Shown here: positions 17,625 through 27,300 of the stretch, one piece after another | Layout of the letters: each line of letters begins with the position of its first letter | Numbering within the stretch: position 1 is the stretch's first letter | Source: Bacteroidota bacterium | GTDB taxonomy: Bacteria; Bacteroidota; Bacteroidia; Cytophagales; Cytophagaceae | DNA: 64,000 bases | Assembly (NCBI GenBank): GCA_023391415.1 | Contig: JAEWAY010000022.1 | Coordinates: 62,001 to 126,000, forward strand | Direction: 5' to 3' | The notes under the pieces: generated by a model | What the model saw: the letters and a program-made list of their open reading frames with translations, nothing else | Database searches by the model: none | What the model was told of the DNA's origin: nothing | Program-made: the position numbers and the translations under genes

Positions 17625-18103
17625 TGGCGACATCGGATAAAATTTTGAACTTGGAGAGGCTAAAAGAACTTCTGAAGGTCTGGAAACAGGAAGGGAAAGT
17701 GGTTTTTACCAATGGATGCTTTGATATATTACACCTTGGTCATGTAGATTATCTTGAGAAGGCCTCGGGTATGGGACGACGTCTTGTCGTCGGTCTCAAT
17801 ACTGACAGCTCGGTTAAAAGATTGAAAGGTTCGGAACGTCCCGTCAATAATGAATACGCGAGAGCCCGGGTGTTAGCCGCTTTACAGTTTGTGGACGCGG
17901 TTGTACTCTTTGGTGAAGATACACCCGCGCGCCTGATTGAGACGATTTGTCCCGATGTGTTGGTAAAAGGAGATGATTACGCCATTGAGAATATAGTTGG
18001 CGCGAAATTTGTAATGGAAAATGGAGGAAGTGTGGAAACGATACCTCTCGTAGAAGGTCTAAGTACCACCAATTTGCTTTCAAAGATTAAACAGAACCAA
18101 TAA
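17624..18103 (+). CDS. rfaE2: D-glycero-beta-D-manno-heptose 1-phosphate adenylyltransferase (HldE C-domain type)
   Basis: Activates heptose-1-phosphate with ATP to ADP-heptose for LPS core or S-layer glycans. 159 residues, only the cytidylyltransferase-like half of HldE. Motifs are FTNGCFDILHLGHVDYL (HxGH), VGLNTDSSVKRLKG and VEGLSTTNLLSKI. A separate kinase (HldA/HldC) must be encoded elsewhere, as none is in the window. The start is fixed by the TAATG overlap with the membrane protein upstream; a long upstream open frame is only read-through of that gene's other frame. The zinc protease gene follows 12 bases later. Confidence 0.92.
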   Translation: MATSDKILNLERLKELLKVWKQEGKVVFTNGCFDILHLGHVDYLEKASGMGRRLVVGLNTDSSVKRLKGSERPVNNEYARARVLAALQFVDAVVLFGEDTPARLIETICPDVLVKGDDYAIENIVGAKFVMENGGSVETIPLVEGLSTTNLLSKIKQNQ

Positions 18104-18115
18104 TTATTTACGACT

Positions 18116-18802
18116 ATGATGGGTGCATATGTGATCGGTATCATCTTTATGCTGATAAGTCTCGCGGTAAGCGCCAGGCTAAAGAGTAAATTCGCGAAGT
18201 ATTCCCAGACTCCCATCCGGGCGAATCTGAGCGGAGCGGAAATCGCGGAAAAAATGTTGCGGGACAATGGTATATACGATGTAAAGATTATGTCTGTGGC
18301 TGGACAGTTGACGGATCATTATAATCCAATGAACAAGACTGTTAATCTGAGTCAGGAGGTTTATTATGGCCGCAACGCCGCCGCCGCCGCGGTAGCGGCT
18401 CACGAATGTGGCCACGCTGTGCAACACGCGGACGCGTATGCCTGGTTGAAAATGCGTTCAGCGCTTGTACCAATAGTAAATGTGGCTTCTTCTTTTATGC
18501 AATGGGTGATACTGGCCGGGCTTTTTATCGCGGCTCAAACGAATAATCCCACTGTTCTCGCGATAGGAGTAGGACTTTTCGCCATGACTACTTTATTCGC
18601 TTTTGTAACGCTTCCCGTAGAGTTTGACGCTAGCAACCGCGCGTTAAAATGGATTCAGGATAAAAATATCGCGGCTCCGGATGAATACGCGCATTCCAAA
18701 GACGCTTTAAAATGGGCGGCTATGACATATGTGGTAGCTGCTCTGGGCTCTCTGGCTACTCTTCTGTATTACGTTTCCATGTTGATGGGGAGAAGAGATT
18801 AG
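18116..18802 (+). CDS. Membrane zinc metallopeptidase, YugP family
   Basis: 228 residues with an N-terminal membrane helix and two more near 125-150 and 155-175. The zinc motif is HECGH at residues 96-100, followed by the Glu side of the site in LPVEFDASNRAL. This pattern and length match the YugP-type neutral zinc peptidases, which are found in many phyla and whose substrates are unknown. It is the last gene of the panC-panD cluster and is followed by a strong terminator. Confidence 0.87.
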   Translation: MMGAYVIGIIFMLISLAVSARLKSKFAKYSQTPIRANLSGAEIAEKMLRDNGIYDVKIMSVAGQLTDHYNPMNKTVNLSQEVYYGRNAAAAAVAAHECGHAVQHADAYAWLKMRSALVPIVNVASSFMQWVILAGLFIAAQTNNPTVLAIGVGLFAMTTLFAFVTLPVEFDASNRALKWIQDKNIAAPDEYAHSKDALKWAAMTYVVAALGSLATLLYYVSMLMGRRD

Positions 18803-18840
18803 ATTGGGAAAAAATGATATTGGATTTATAACACAATAAT

Positions 18841-18873
18841 GAAAAAGGCCGTAATAACAATACGGCCTTTTTT
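18841..18873 (+). terminator. Terminator after the zinc peptidase
   Basis: AAAGGCCGTA pairs with TACGGCCTTT over a seven-base loop, followed by TTTA. Confidence 0.88.
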
Positions 18874-18939
18874 ATTGGATTCCATTGTACTCCATGTATG
18901 GAGGTTTTTCGTAAATGTCTACTATAAATCTAATTATAT

Positions 18940-20082
18940 ATGAATTTTCAATTTAATGAGGAGCAACTCGCGGCGCGGGACGCTGCCAGGGACTTCGCGA
19001 TAGCGGAGTTGTCGCCTGGTGTTATAGAGCGCGATGAACACCAGATATTCCCCCGAGAACAGATCAAGAAATTGGGTGAACTCGGTTTTATGGGCATGAT
19101 GACAAGCCCTGAATATGGAGGAAGCGGCATGGATACTGTTTCCTATGTGCTCGCCATGGAGGAGATTTCCAAAATAGACGCGTCGGTTTCCGTATGTATG
19201 TCGGTGAATAACTCACTTGTATGCTGGGGGCTTGAGAAATATGGATCGGAGGAGCAAAAAAATAAATACCTGACCAGGCTGGCTTCTGGCGAATTGATTG
19301 GAGCGTTTTGTCTTTCCGAACCCGAAGCCGGTTCCGACGCGACTTCACAGCGGGTTACAGCGGAAGACAGAGGGGAGTATTATTTGCTTAATGGTACAAA
19401 GAACTGGATTACCAATGGGAGTTCGGCTTCCGTTTATATTGTGATCGCTCAGACTGACCGTAGCAAGGGGTATAAAGGCATCAACGCCCTGATCGTTGAA
19501 AAAGGGATGGAGGGTTTTATCGTGGGACCTAAGGAGAATAAGCTTGGTATCCGGGGCTCCGATACCCATTCGCTTATGTTTGAAAATGTGAAAGTACCCA
19601 AAGAAAATCGAATCGGAGAAGATGGTTTTGGTTTTAAATTTGCTATGAGTACGCTCAATGGAGGACGTATAGGCATAGCCGCTCAAGCTTTGGGTATCGC
19701 TTCGGGGGCCTATGAGCTCGCGTTAAAATATTCAAAGGAACGCGTGTCTTTTGGGAAACCTATTTCCGAGCATCAGGCTATCCAGTTTAAGCTGGCGGAT
19801 ATGGCTACAAGAATTGACGCCGCCAGGCTTTTGTGCCTGAAAGCAGCTTATCATAAGGACCATGGTCTTGATTATACCATGTCCGGAGCCATGGCGAAGC
19901 TGTTCGCCTCGAAGACAGCGATGGACGTAACAATAGAGGCGGTGCAGATACACGGAGGCTATGGTTATGTGAAAGAATACCATGTAGAGCGGTTGATGCG
20001 TGACGCCAAGATTACGCAGATCTATGAAGGAACCTCCGAAATACAAAAAATAGTAATATCCCGTGGATTATTAAAAAATTGA
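18940..20082 (+). CDS. Acyl-CoA dehydrogenase (short-chain/butyryl type)
   Basis: FAD enzyme that introduces the alpha-beta double bond in acyl-CoA, passing electrons to ETF. 380 residues, the standard length. Conserved stretches are AFCLSEPEAGSDA, KNWITNGSSA, QALGIASGAYELAL and the C-terminal QIHGGYGYVKEY and IYEGTSEIQKIVI. The catalytic glutamate is in the final IYEGTSE, as in short and medium-chain enzymes. It stands alone between terminators and is not in a beta-oxidation operon, so the substrate chain length is not certain. Confidence 0.93.
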   Translation: MNFQFNEEQLAARDAARDFAIAELSPGVIERDEHQIFPREQIKKLGELGFMGMMTSPEYGGSGMDTVSYVLAMEEISKIDASVSVCMSVNNSLVCWGLEKYGSEEQKNKYLTRLASGELIGAFCLSEPEAGSDATSQRVTAEDRGEYYLLNGTKNWITNGSSASVYIVIAQTDRSKGYKGINALIVEKGMEGFIVGPKENKLGIRGSDTHSLMFENVKVPKENRIGEDGFGFKFAMSTLNGGRIGIAAQALGIASGAYELALKYSKERVSFGKPISEHQAIQFKLADMATRIDAARLLCLKAAYHKDHGLDYTMSGAMAKLFASKTAMDVTIEAVQIHGGYGYVKEYHVERLMRDAKITQIYEGTSEIQKIVISRGLLKN

Positions 20083-20255
20083 TATAATGTATTTTGTTTA
20101 ATCTTCTGTGGCATGTTAAATATATATTTCCTTGAACTTAAAGGTCAGAATACTTGAAAGATTTGCTAAAATATATTAGATTTGTACAAATGGTAATTCC
20201 TGCTGGTATTTTGATTTTTTTTATATTATAAGGTCAAATGTAAATTCTTTGTTTC

Positions 20256-21176
20256 ATGGAAGATTACAATAAAATTATAGAGTCGCTCGGGGTTCGGTAT
20301 TTAAGGTCCAAGAACATTCGCATTATCCAGCCATTGACTGTCGAGAATTATTATGATGTCGGGAATAGCATTATTCTACTTAATAAGGGTGAAATTTCAT
20401 TTGGTGAGGATAGGCATAGAGTCAATGAAGGAGACATGTTGTTTATTCCCGGTGGAAAAATGACTTCTATTACTTATGGCAAGTATAATCCGGTGCGATT
20501 GACCAATGAAGACCTGATCAACAACAGGGATAAATTTTTCGGAATCAATACAAACCCTGAAAACTTCTTTGAAATTGACAATTATAGCTATGTGAGCTTT
20601 GAGGCGAAAGTATTTGATTCGGTCAACTTTTTCGCGTCATTGGATATTACCGCCTTTATTATATCAGATCATCCAAAGCTCGCCGCGGTCATTCATGAGA
20701 CTGTGACGGAAGATCTGTCGGATGGTCCTGGTAAAGACCGCGTGATTAAGATTAATACGGAACGGATTGTCGTTGAGATCCTCCGTTATATTTTGGAAAA
20801 GCGCTTGTTTGTGGAGCAGCTCGCTACCAATAGTACCTACTTCAAGGATCCGCGACTATTGGATATATTCGCTTTCATTAAGAAAAATCTGGGAGGAGAT
20901 CTGTCTAACAAAGTATTGGCGAACGTAGCGAACGTGTCTGAGGATTATGTGGGACAATATTTTAAAATGCTTACAGGGATTAATCCTCAGGATTATATAG
21001 AGTATCAGAGAATGGAAATGGCCGTAAACCTGCTTCGAACTTCTAAAAAATCGATCAGGGAAATTGGTCGTGAAGTAGGATATAAAGATACCGCTTATTT
21101 TTGTAGGCGATTCAAAATGATGTTTGGGATACCTGCTGGCAAGATGCGGAGAAGAGAGTCACTGATGAATTTATAA
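20256..21176 (+). CDS. AraC-family transcriptional regulator with N-terminal cupin-like domain
   Basis: 306 residues. The first 90 or so resemble a cupin sensor (IILLNKGEISFGEDRHRVNEGDMLFIPGG). Residues 200-300 form the two helix-turn-helix units of AraC/XylS proteins (NKVLANVANVSEDYVGQYFK and IREIGREVGYKDTAYFCRRFK). The ligand and targets cannot be read. It is monocistronic; the neighbouring acyl-CoA dehydrogenase and the ExbD pair are candidates for control, without direct evidence. Confidence 0.88.
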   Translation: MEDYNKIIESLGVRYLRSKNIRIIQPLTVENYYDVGNSIILLNKGEISFGEDRHRVNEGDMLFIPGGKMTSITYGKYNPVRLTNEDLINNRDKFFGINTNPENFFEIDNYSYVSFEAKVFDSVNFFASLDITAFIISDHPKLAAVIHETVTEDLSDGPGKDRVIKINTERIVVEILRYILEKRLFVEQLATNSTYFKDPRLLDIFAFIKKNLGGDLSNKVLANVANVSEDYVGQYFKMLTGINPQDYIEYQRMEMAVNLLRTSKKSIREIGREVGYKDTAYFCRRFKMMFGIPAGKMRRRESLMNL

Positions 21177-21198
21177 AAAATTAGCGTAGCCAAACGCT

Positions 21199-21243
21199 AA
21201 AAAGGAGAAAAAGTGAAGGGAATTTCTCGCTTTTTCTCCTTTT
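21199..21243. terminator. Bidirectional terminator between the AraC gene and the ExbD pair
   Basis: AAAAGGAGAAAAAG pairs with CTTTTTCTCCTTTT. A smaller TTAGCG/CGCTAA hairpin precedes it at 21181-21200. It lies between convergent genes. Confidence 0.8.
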
Positions 21244-21248
21244 CGCGT

Positions 21249-21752
21249 TTATTGGGTCAGCGTCTTGTTCATCAACTCTTCGTCTACCGGAGTGATATCT
21301 ACAATAGCGTATCGTTTGGAGTTGGTGATTTCCATCTCGTCAAGAATGTCAACCAGGTTTTTATACCGGCTTTTAGGGGAGGGTTTTATCACGATCACCA
21401 ATTTGTCTACTTCCTTTTGTTTGTCAAGGATAATTTGTCGGATGCCCTGGCTGGAATAGTCGGTAATATTTACTTCGGGATCCTCATAGCCAGAATAGTA
21501 AAATATCTTATCATTTTCACCAAGTAATACCGTAAAGGCTTTGCTTGCCGGTACAGGACTCGTGTCTTCATTTTCCGTCTTATCAGGCATGTTGACTTGC
21601 ATGGCCTGTGGTTTCCCAAAAGTGGTGGTGAGCATAAAGAACGTAATAAGAAGGAAGGCGAGGTCCACCATGGGAGTCATATCTACCTTGGTCGATGTCT
21701 TTTTTGATCTGCCTTTGCCTCCTTTATCCCCGGAGGTGTTTATTTCCGCCAT
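21249..21752 (-). CDS. ExbD/TolR-type biopolymer transport protein (second copy)
   Basis: 167 residues: a cytoplasmic N-terminus, one transmembrane helix and a periplasmic domain. The pore-lining aspartate of the family lies at the head of the helix in VDMTPMVDLAFLLITFFM. ExbD/TolR proteins couple proton flow through ExbB/TolQ to TonB- or TolA-driven outer-membrane work. It is the second gene of a tandem pair 24 bases apart. No ExbB or TonB gene is adjacent. Confidence 0.9.
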   Translation of the reverse strand: MAEINTSGDKGGKGRSKKTSTKVDMTPMVDLAFLLITFFMLTTTFGKPQAMQVNMPDKTENEDTSPVPASKAFTVLLGENDKIFYYSGYEDPEVNITDYSSQGIRQIILDKQKEVDKLVIVIKPSPKSRYKNLVDILDEMEITNSKRYAIVDITPVDEELMNKTLTQ

Positions 21753-21776
21753 AAAATTAGGATTTTTAAGGAGCGT

Positions 21777-22367
21777 TTACTGCTCCAGAGTAGTTACCAG
21801 ATTAAATTTGTTGATGTTCTGTTTCTGTAAAGAAGCGATGACTTTTTCTATAACAGGATAGTTGGCGTCTTTGTCTCCTTTGACGGCAAAACGTAAAGGC
21901 CTTTCGCTATAGCGGGCGAATCTGAGCCAATCTGTAAGCTCGTTGCTTGTCGAATCAATTGGAATACCGACGTATTTTACATTTTTTCGATCTTCCGCGT
22001 TCATCCTAAGGATTGTTTTAAGCTGATTCAGAGGGAGACCGACTTCCTCCAGTTTGGCAAACTCCGCTTTGTCGCGGTCGTCAAATTCCATATTGTATTT
22101 CTGAGCCATTCGCTCCAGCATCTGTATGCGGGTTGGTTGACCGTCAATGGTAAAAAAAACAGCGCCATCCTTTTGTACCGCGATGGTAAGCACGTCGGTA
22201 TCGGGGATCTTTATTTCTGATCTTGACGAAGGTACATCAACAACCGCCTGCTGGTCTGGCTTAAACTTGGTCGCCAGCATAAAGAACGTAAGCAGGAGGA
22301 ACGCCATGTCGCACATGGCTGTCATATCAAGTGATATGTTTTGTCTTGGAACTTTTATTTTGGACAT
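21777..22367 (-). CDS. ExbD/TolR-type biopolymer transport protein (first copy)
   Basis: 196 residues with the same architecture as its neighbour. The key aspartate is in LDMTAMCDMAFLLLTFFML. The periplasmic domain is longer than in the second copy and differs in sequence, so the two may form a heteromer. Paired exbD genes are usual in Bacteroidota, but they normally follow exbB. Here the upstream gene is an M20 amidohydrolase on the same strand, 138 bases away. Confidence 0.9.
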   Translation of the reverse strand: MSKIKVPRQNISLDMTAMCDMAFLLLTFFMLATKFKPDQQAVVDVPSSRSEIKIPDTDVLTIAVQKDGAVFFTIDGQPTRIQMLERMAQKYNMEFDDRDKAEFAKLEEVGLPLNQLKTILRMNAEDRKNVKYVGIPIDSTSNELTDWLRFARYSERPLRFAVKGDKDANYPVIEKVIASLQKQNINKFNLVTTLEQ

Positions 22368-22505
22368 ATTATTGAATTACCAGACTCATTTGTTGTAATT
22401 AAGATTTAATACAAATAAAGCGATATTTTTTCAGGGATGAAAACAATGCCGGCACTATATTGCCTAATGGAACTGGATGATTTATAGTCTGACATGACTT
22501 CGTAG

Positions 22506-23702
22506 TTATTTTTTGTATTTCAGCTCGTTAATGGCTAGCCAGGCCATTAAGCCAGAACCAAGTGGCAAGGCGGCTTCGTCGATATCAAACGTTGGCGTGT
22601 GTACTCCGGATATAATACCTTTAGAGAGGTTGCCTGTACCAAGCCGGTAAAAGCAGGCGTCAACTTCCTGCGTATAATAGGCGAAGTCTTCCGCCGCCAT
22701 CCAGATATCCAGATCCAGGACGTTTTCCTGACCAAGATATTCGATCGCGGCCGTTTTGGCTCGTCCCGTCAGCGCGGGATCATTCTTTAAAAACGGGTAT
22801 CCGTTGAGTACTGTAAATTCGCATTGCCCTCCCATGCCTTCAGCGATGCTTTCGGCCATCTTTTTCATTTTCGCGTGAGCGTCGGCGCGCCATTTTTCAT
22901 TCAGCGTCCGGAACGTCCCTTCTACCTTTACTTCTTCTGGTATAATATTGGTAGCTCCCATACCTGTGATTTTGCCGAAGGATAATACGGAAGGAGTGCG
23001 CGGATCGCAATTTCTGCTTATAATCTGCTGTAAGGCGATGATGATATGGGACGCGATCAGTATCGGGTCGACCGCTTTGTCAGGCATAGCGGCGTGGCCT
23101 CCTTTTCCTTTGACGGTAAAATACAATTCATCCGCGCTTGCCATATACATGCCTTCTCTGAATCCGACTTTTCCTACCTCAATGGCGGGCATGACATGCT
23201 GTCCTATAATATAATCTGGGGCTGGGTTCTTCAATACGCCCGCTTTCATCATAAGGGAGGCGCCACCTGGAATCTTTTCTTCTCCGGGTTGAAAAATAAG
23301 TTTGACGCTTCCTTGAAAGTCTTCCCGAATAGAATTCAGGATTTTGGCGCAGCCCAGCAAACTGGCAGTATGAACATCGTGTCCGCAAGCGTGCATCACT
23401 CCGGGATTTTTGCTTTTGTATGGGACGTTATTAGCTTCTTCGATTGGGAGAGCGTCCATGTCGGCTCTCAGCGCGATCACTTTTTTATCGGGGTCGCGTC
23501 CTTTGATCAGTCCCACTATGCCGGTATCCGCTATCCCGGTTTGTGTTTCTATACCGTATGATTGGAGTTTTTCGGCTACATAAGCCGATGTGGCGTATTC
23601 TTCAAAGGAAAGTTCCGGATTGGCGTGCAGATGATGTCTCGTCGAGATGGTGTCTTCACTGTAATCATCCGCCAGTTTTTTTATTTTGTCAGTTAAGTTC
23701 AT
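22506..23702 (-). CDS. M20-family amidohydrolase (N-acyl-amino acid / hippurate hydrolase type)
   Basis: Metal-dependent amidohydrolase of the M20D group that removes acyl groups from amino acids or related conjugates. 398 residues from MNLTDKIKKLADD; a longer frame upstream overlaps the SPOR gene and looks non-coding. Signature motifs are TRHHLHANPELSFEE, HACGHDVHTASLLG (metal-binding Cys/His) and FQPGEEKIPGGA. The dimerisation domain occupies about 180-295. Cytoplasmic, since there is no signal peptide. The gene begins 25 bases after the SPOR lipoprotein gene and may share its transcript. Confidence 0.9.
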   Translation of the reverse strand: MNLTDKIKKLADDYSEDTISTRHHLHANPELSFEEYATSAYVAEKLQSYGIETQTGIADTGIVGLIKGRDPDKKVIALRADMDALPIEEANNVPYKSKNPGVMHACGHDVHTASLLGCAKILNSIREDFQGSVKLIFQPGEEKIPGGASLMMKAGVLKNPAPDYIIGQHVMPAIEVGKVGFREGMYMASADELYFTVKGKGGHAAMPDKAVDPILIASHIIIALQQIISRNCDPRTPSVLSFGKITGMGATNIIPEEVKVEGTFRTLNEKWRADAHAKMKKMAESIAEGMGGQCEFTVLNGYPFLKNDPALTGRAKTAAIEYLGQENVLDLDIWMAAEDFAYYTQEVDACFYRLGTGNLSKGIISGVHTPTFDIDEAALPLGSGLMAWLAINELKYKK

Positions 23703-23727
23703 TGTATACCTTCTGGCTAACGTGGTG

Positions 23728-24258
23728 TTATGGCTGGTGGTTGATATTGATATCGTCCGGAACAATGACCGCTCCGGGGAATTCGTTTTTTAGCTGGCTT
23801 AGAAGATAGCTCGCTTCCAGCCTGTTTATAGCGTCTCCGGCTTTTACCCGGAAATTGGGGGTTCTGAACTGGATGTAAACATCCCCTGAGATAATTAATT
23901 CCGCTTTCTTTTTGATAATGGTCGCCTCTTCTCGACTGGTCCCGGAATAGAGATTGATCCGGTAGCCTTTGGCGATGGAGGGAGCGTTGTCGCTGATCGC
24001 GGAAAGTTTTTTGTTTAATTCATTCGTAATATCCGATGAAGGAATGAGCGGGAGGGACTTATCCGCCATATTGGTCGAAACGTTTTCCTTATTCAGACTG
24101 TCCGGGCTGATCCGGGGACGAAAACCGCTAAGATCTTCTTTATAGGAATTTGTGTTTTTGCTTCCGGATTTTTGAGAAATTCCTGAAGCGCAACTGAAAA
24201 GCAGAAAGAGTAGACTCAGCAGTGGAGCCTGTTTCGCGATTTGAAAGATTTTATTCAT
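23728..24258 (-). CDS. SPOR-domain lipoprotein
   Basis: 176 residues. A short signal peptide ends in LLFLLFSC with the lipidated Cys at 23, then a low-complexity linker and a C-terminal SPOR-like domain of about 75 residues. SPOR domains bind denuded peptidoglycan glycan strands, often at septa. The repeat features are visible as GYRINLYSGTSREEA and YIQFRTPNFRVKAGDAINRLEA. It lies between secA and the amidohydrolase on the same strand. The hairpin after secA suggests only partial co-transcription. Confidence 0.8.
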   Translation of the reverse strand: MNKIFQIAKQAPLLSLLFLLFSCASGISQKSGSKNTNSYKEDLSGFRPRISPDSLNKENVSTNMADKSLPLIPSSDITNELNKKLSAISDNAPSIAKGYRINLYSGTSREEATIIKKKAELIISGDVYIQFRTPNFRVKAGDAINRLEASYLLSQLKNEFPGAVIVPDDININHQP

Positions 24259-24292
24259 AAAAGCTATTATAATGCGTGTCCCTTTAAAAGGA

Positions 24293-24326
24293 CGACTTCG
24301 CGCAGTATTTTAGCCGTGCGAAGTCG
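24293..24326 (-). terminator. Inverted repeat after secA
   Basis: CGACTTCGC and GCGAAGTCG flank a loop of about 16 bases, 28 bases after the secA stop. There is no long T tract, so termination may be partial. Confidence 0.5.
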
Positions 24327-24353
24327 CGTCGCCAGACATAAACCCGAAGAGGT

Positions 24354-27300
24354 TTAATCCTCAATGATTACGCAGCGGTTGTTGAGAACATCTTCTTCCA
24401 CTGTCTTGAACTTGACGTCCTTTTTTACGCTGCCATCAGAATATTGAACACTAACCCGGTCGTTCCGGCCAGCTATTTTTCTTGATTTTATAGGCTCAGC
24501 CTTTTCTTCCGCTTGTCGCGAGGGATTTGGAATCGCCGGTTTGGAACTGGAAAGCGCGGATTGTATTTCCTCTTTGTTTTCCTTGTATTCCTGACGAACC
24601 TGCTTTACAGGCCTAGCCTCTCTGACTTCTTCCGGAGCTTGTACGGGAATATCGGCTCTTAGCAGAAAGGAGACGATTTCCTCATTATTTTTCCCGATGA
24701 ATTTTTTGAAGAGGTTAAACGCTTCAAATTTATAGACCAATAATGGATCTTTTTGCTCATAAACCGCGTTCTGGACGGATTGCTTAAGGTCATCCATGTC
24801 GCGAAGATGCTCTTTCCAGGCCTGATCGATGATCGCTAGCGTCGCGAACTTTTCAAGTTGCGTAACTAATTCCCTGGATTCAGGCTGAATAAGTTTTTTA
24901 AGCTCCGCGGATATGGTCAGACGTTTGGAGCCGTCCGTAAAAGGAATCATCACGTTTTCGACAACGGAGCCTTTTTGGGCGTAAAGGTCCTGGAATACAG
25001 GCCGCGTTTTTTCACGAAGAACCTTGTTTTTTAGATTGTATTGCTCTATCGCCTGAGAATATAGTTTATTTACCAGTTCATTTGGATTGCTCTTGATAAG
25101 TTCATCCGCGGATATTGTGGTTTGAACGCCCAGCGCGCCGAGTACGTTCAACTGAAAATTTTCATAGTTTCCAGAGGCCTGCCCATTCATCACCAGATCG
25201 TCGCAGGTATCGAACAGCATGTTCATGATGTCCAATTGGAGGCGCTCTCCATACAGCGCGTTGCGTCTGCGGGTATAGATGACTTCCCTCTGGCTGTTCA
25301 TGACATCGTCATATTCCAGCAATCTCTTACGAACGGAGAAGTTGTTTTCTTCTACTTTTTTCTGAGCTCTCTCGATGGACTTTGTAATCATCGAATGTTG
25401 AATAACGTCTCCATCCTGATGGCCCATACGGTCCATGAGTCTCGCGATCCTATCGGATCCGAACAGACGCATCAGGTTGTCTTCCAGCGAAACAAAAAAC
25501 TGAGAAGAACCCGGGTCGCCTTGTCTTCCAGAGCGTCCGCGTAGCTGTCTGTCTACGCGTCTTGATTCGTGACGTTCAGTACCAATGATGGCTAGTCCAC
25601 CCGCGGCTTTGGATTCCGGCGTTAGTTTTATATCCGTACCCCGGCCCGCCATGTTGGTGGCGATGGTGATTGTTCCGGGCTTGCCCGCTTCCGCCACTAT
25701 CTCGGCTTCCCGCTGATGTTGTTTGGCGTTTAGTACGTTATGCTTCAGGTTGCGAAGTTTCAGCATCCGGCTTACTATTTCGGATATTTCAACAGATGTG
25801 GTTCCAACCAGGACAGGACGGCCTTGCGAGGTGAGTTCGACGATTTCGTCAACGACAGCGTTGAATTTTTCCCGCATGGTTTTGTATACTTTGTCCTGCT
25901 TGTCGTCTCTGGATATTTGCTTGTTGGTAGGTATTGTCACTACGTCCAGCTTATAGATTTCCCAGAACTCTCCCGCTTCCGTTTCGGCTGTACCTGTCAT
26001 TCCGGATAGTTTGTGATACATCCTGAAATAATTTTGCAAGGTAACAGTAGCGTAGGTTTGCGTGGCTTCTTCCACTGTTACATTTTCCTTTGCTTCCAGG
26101 GCCTGATGCAGACCGTCTGAATAGCGTCTGCCTTCCATAATCCGGCCTGTCTGCTCGTCGACGATTTTTACCTTGCCTTCTAAAATGACGTAATCTACGT
26201 CCAGTTCAAACAACGAGTAGGCTTTAAGTAATTGATTGACGGAGTGAATTCGTTGTGACTTGACGGCAAACTCCTGAAGGAAGGTTTCTTTTTTCTGAAT
26301 CCGCTCCTGATCGTCGAGTCCGGTTTCCTTTTCAAGAAGCGCGATGGATGTCCCGATATCGGGCAAGACAAACATCTGAGGATCTTCGTTTTCGTTGGTA
26401 ATAAATTCGATCCCTTTTTCCGTAAGGTCTACAGAATTGTGTTTTTCGTCTATGGTAAACAACAGAGGTTCATCCGCTTCAGGCATGAGCTTGCTGTTTT
26501 CCTGCAAATAATGGTTTTCCGTTTTTTGCAATATGGACTTAATGCCTGTTTCACTCAGGTACTTTATTAGAGGCTTGTTTTTTGGCAAGCCGCGATAGGC
26601 TCTGAATAAAGCCAATCCACCTTCTTTTTCATTGCCTTCCGCTATCTTTTTCTTCGCTTCATTCAGAAATCCCAGGATTAGTTTCTTTTGCGCTTCAACC
26701 AGTTTAAATACTCTGGGCTTTAGTTCATAGAATTCATGCTCATCGCCTCTGGGAACTGGTCCCGATATGATCAATGGCGTCCGGGCGTCGTCGATCAATA
26801 CGGAGTCCACTTCGTCGACCATGGCGTAGTGGTGTTTACGTTGTACCAGCTCGTCGACTGTTTTGGTCATATTGTCGCGCAGATAGTCAAAACCAAATTC
26901 GTTGTTGGTCCCATATGTGATATCCGCCTGATACGCTTTTTGCCTCTCGGGGGAGTTGGGTTCATGCTTGTCGATGCAGTCGACCCGGAGACCATGGAAT
27001 TCAAAAATCGGCGCCATCCATTCGCTGTCGCGTCGGGCGAGATAATCATTGACGGTAACAATATGCACTCCTTTTTCCGCGATGGCGTTTAAGTACGCGG
27101 GCAAAGTGGCTACCAGAGTTTTACCTTCTCCTGTCGCCATTTCGGCTATTTTGCCCTGATGCAATACCGCGCCGCCTATCAACTGCACGTCATAGTGGAG
27201 CATATCCCAGGTGATTTCGTTGCCCGCGGCGAGCCAGGAATTTTTCCAGATGGCTTTCCCATTCTGAATATTTATATTGGACTTCCTGGAAGCGAGTTCT

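Noticed and set aside
23046..23561. 171-codon plus-strand open frame in the amidohydrolase region
   Set aside because: Antisense shadow of a gene with intact M20 motifs.
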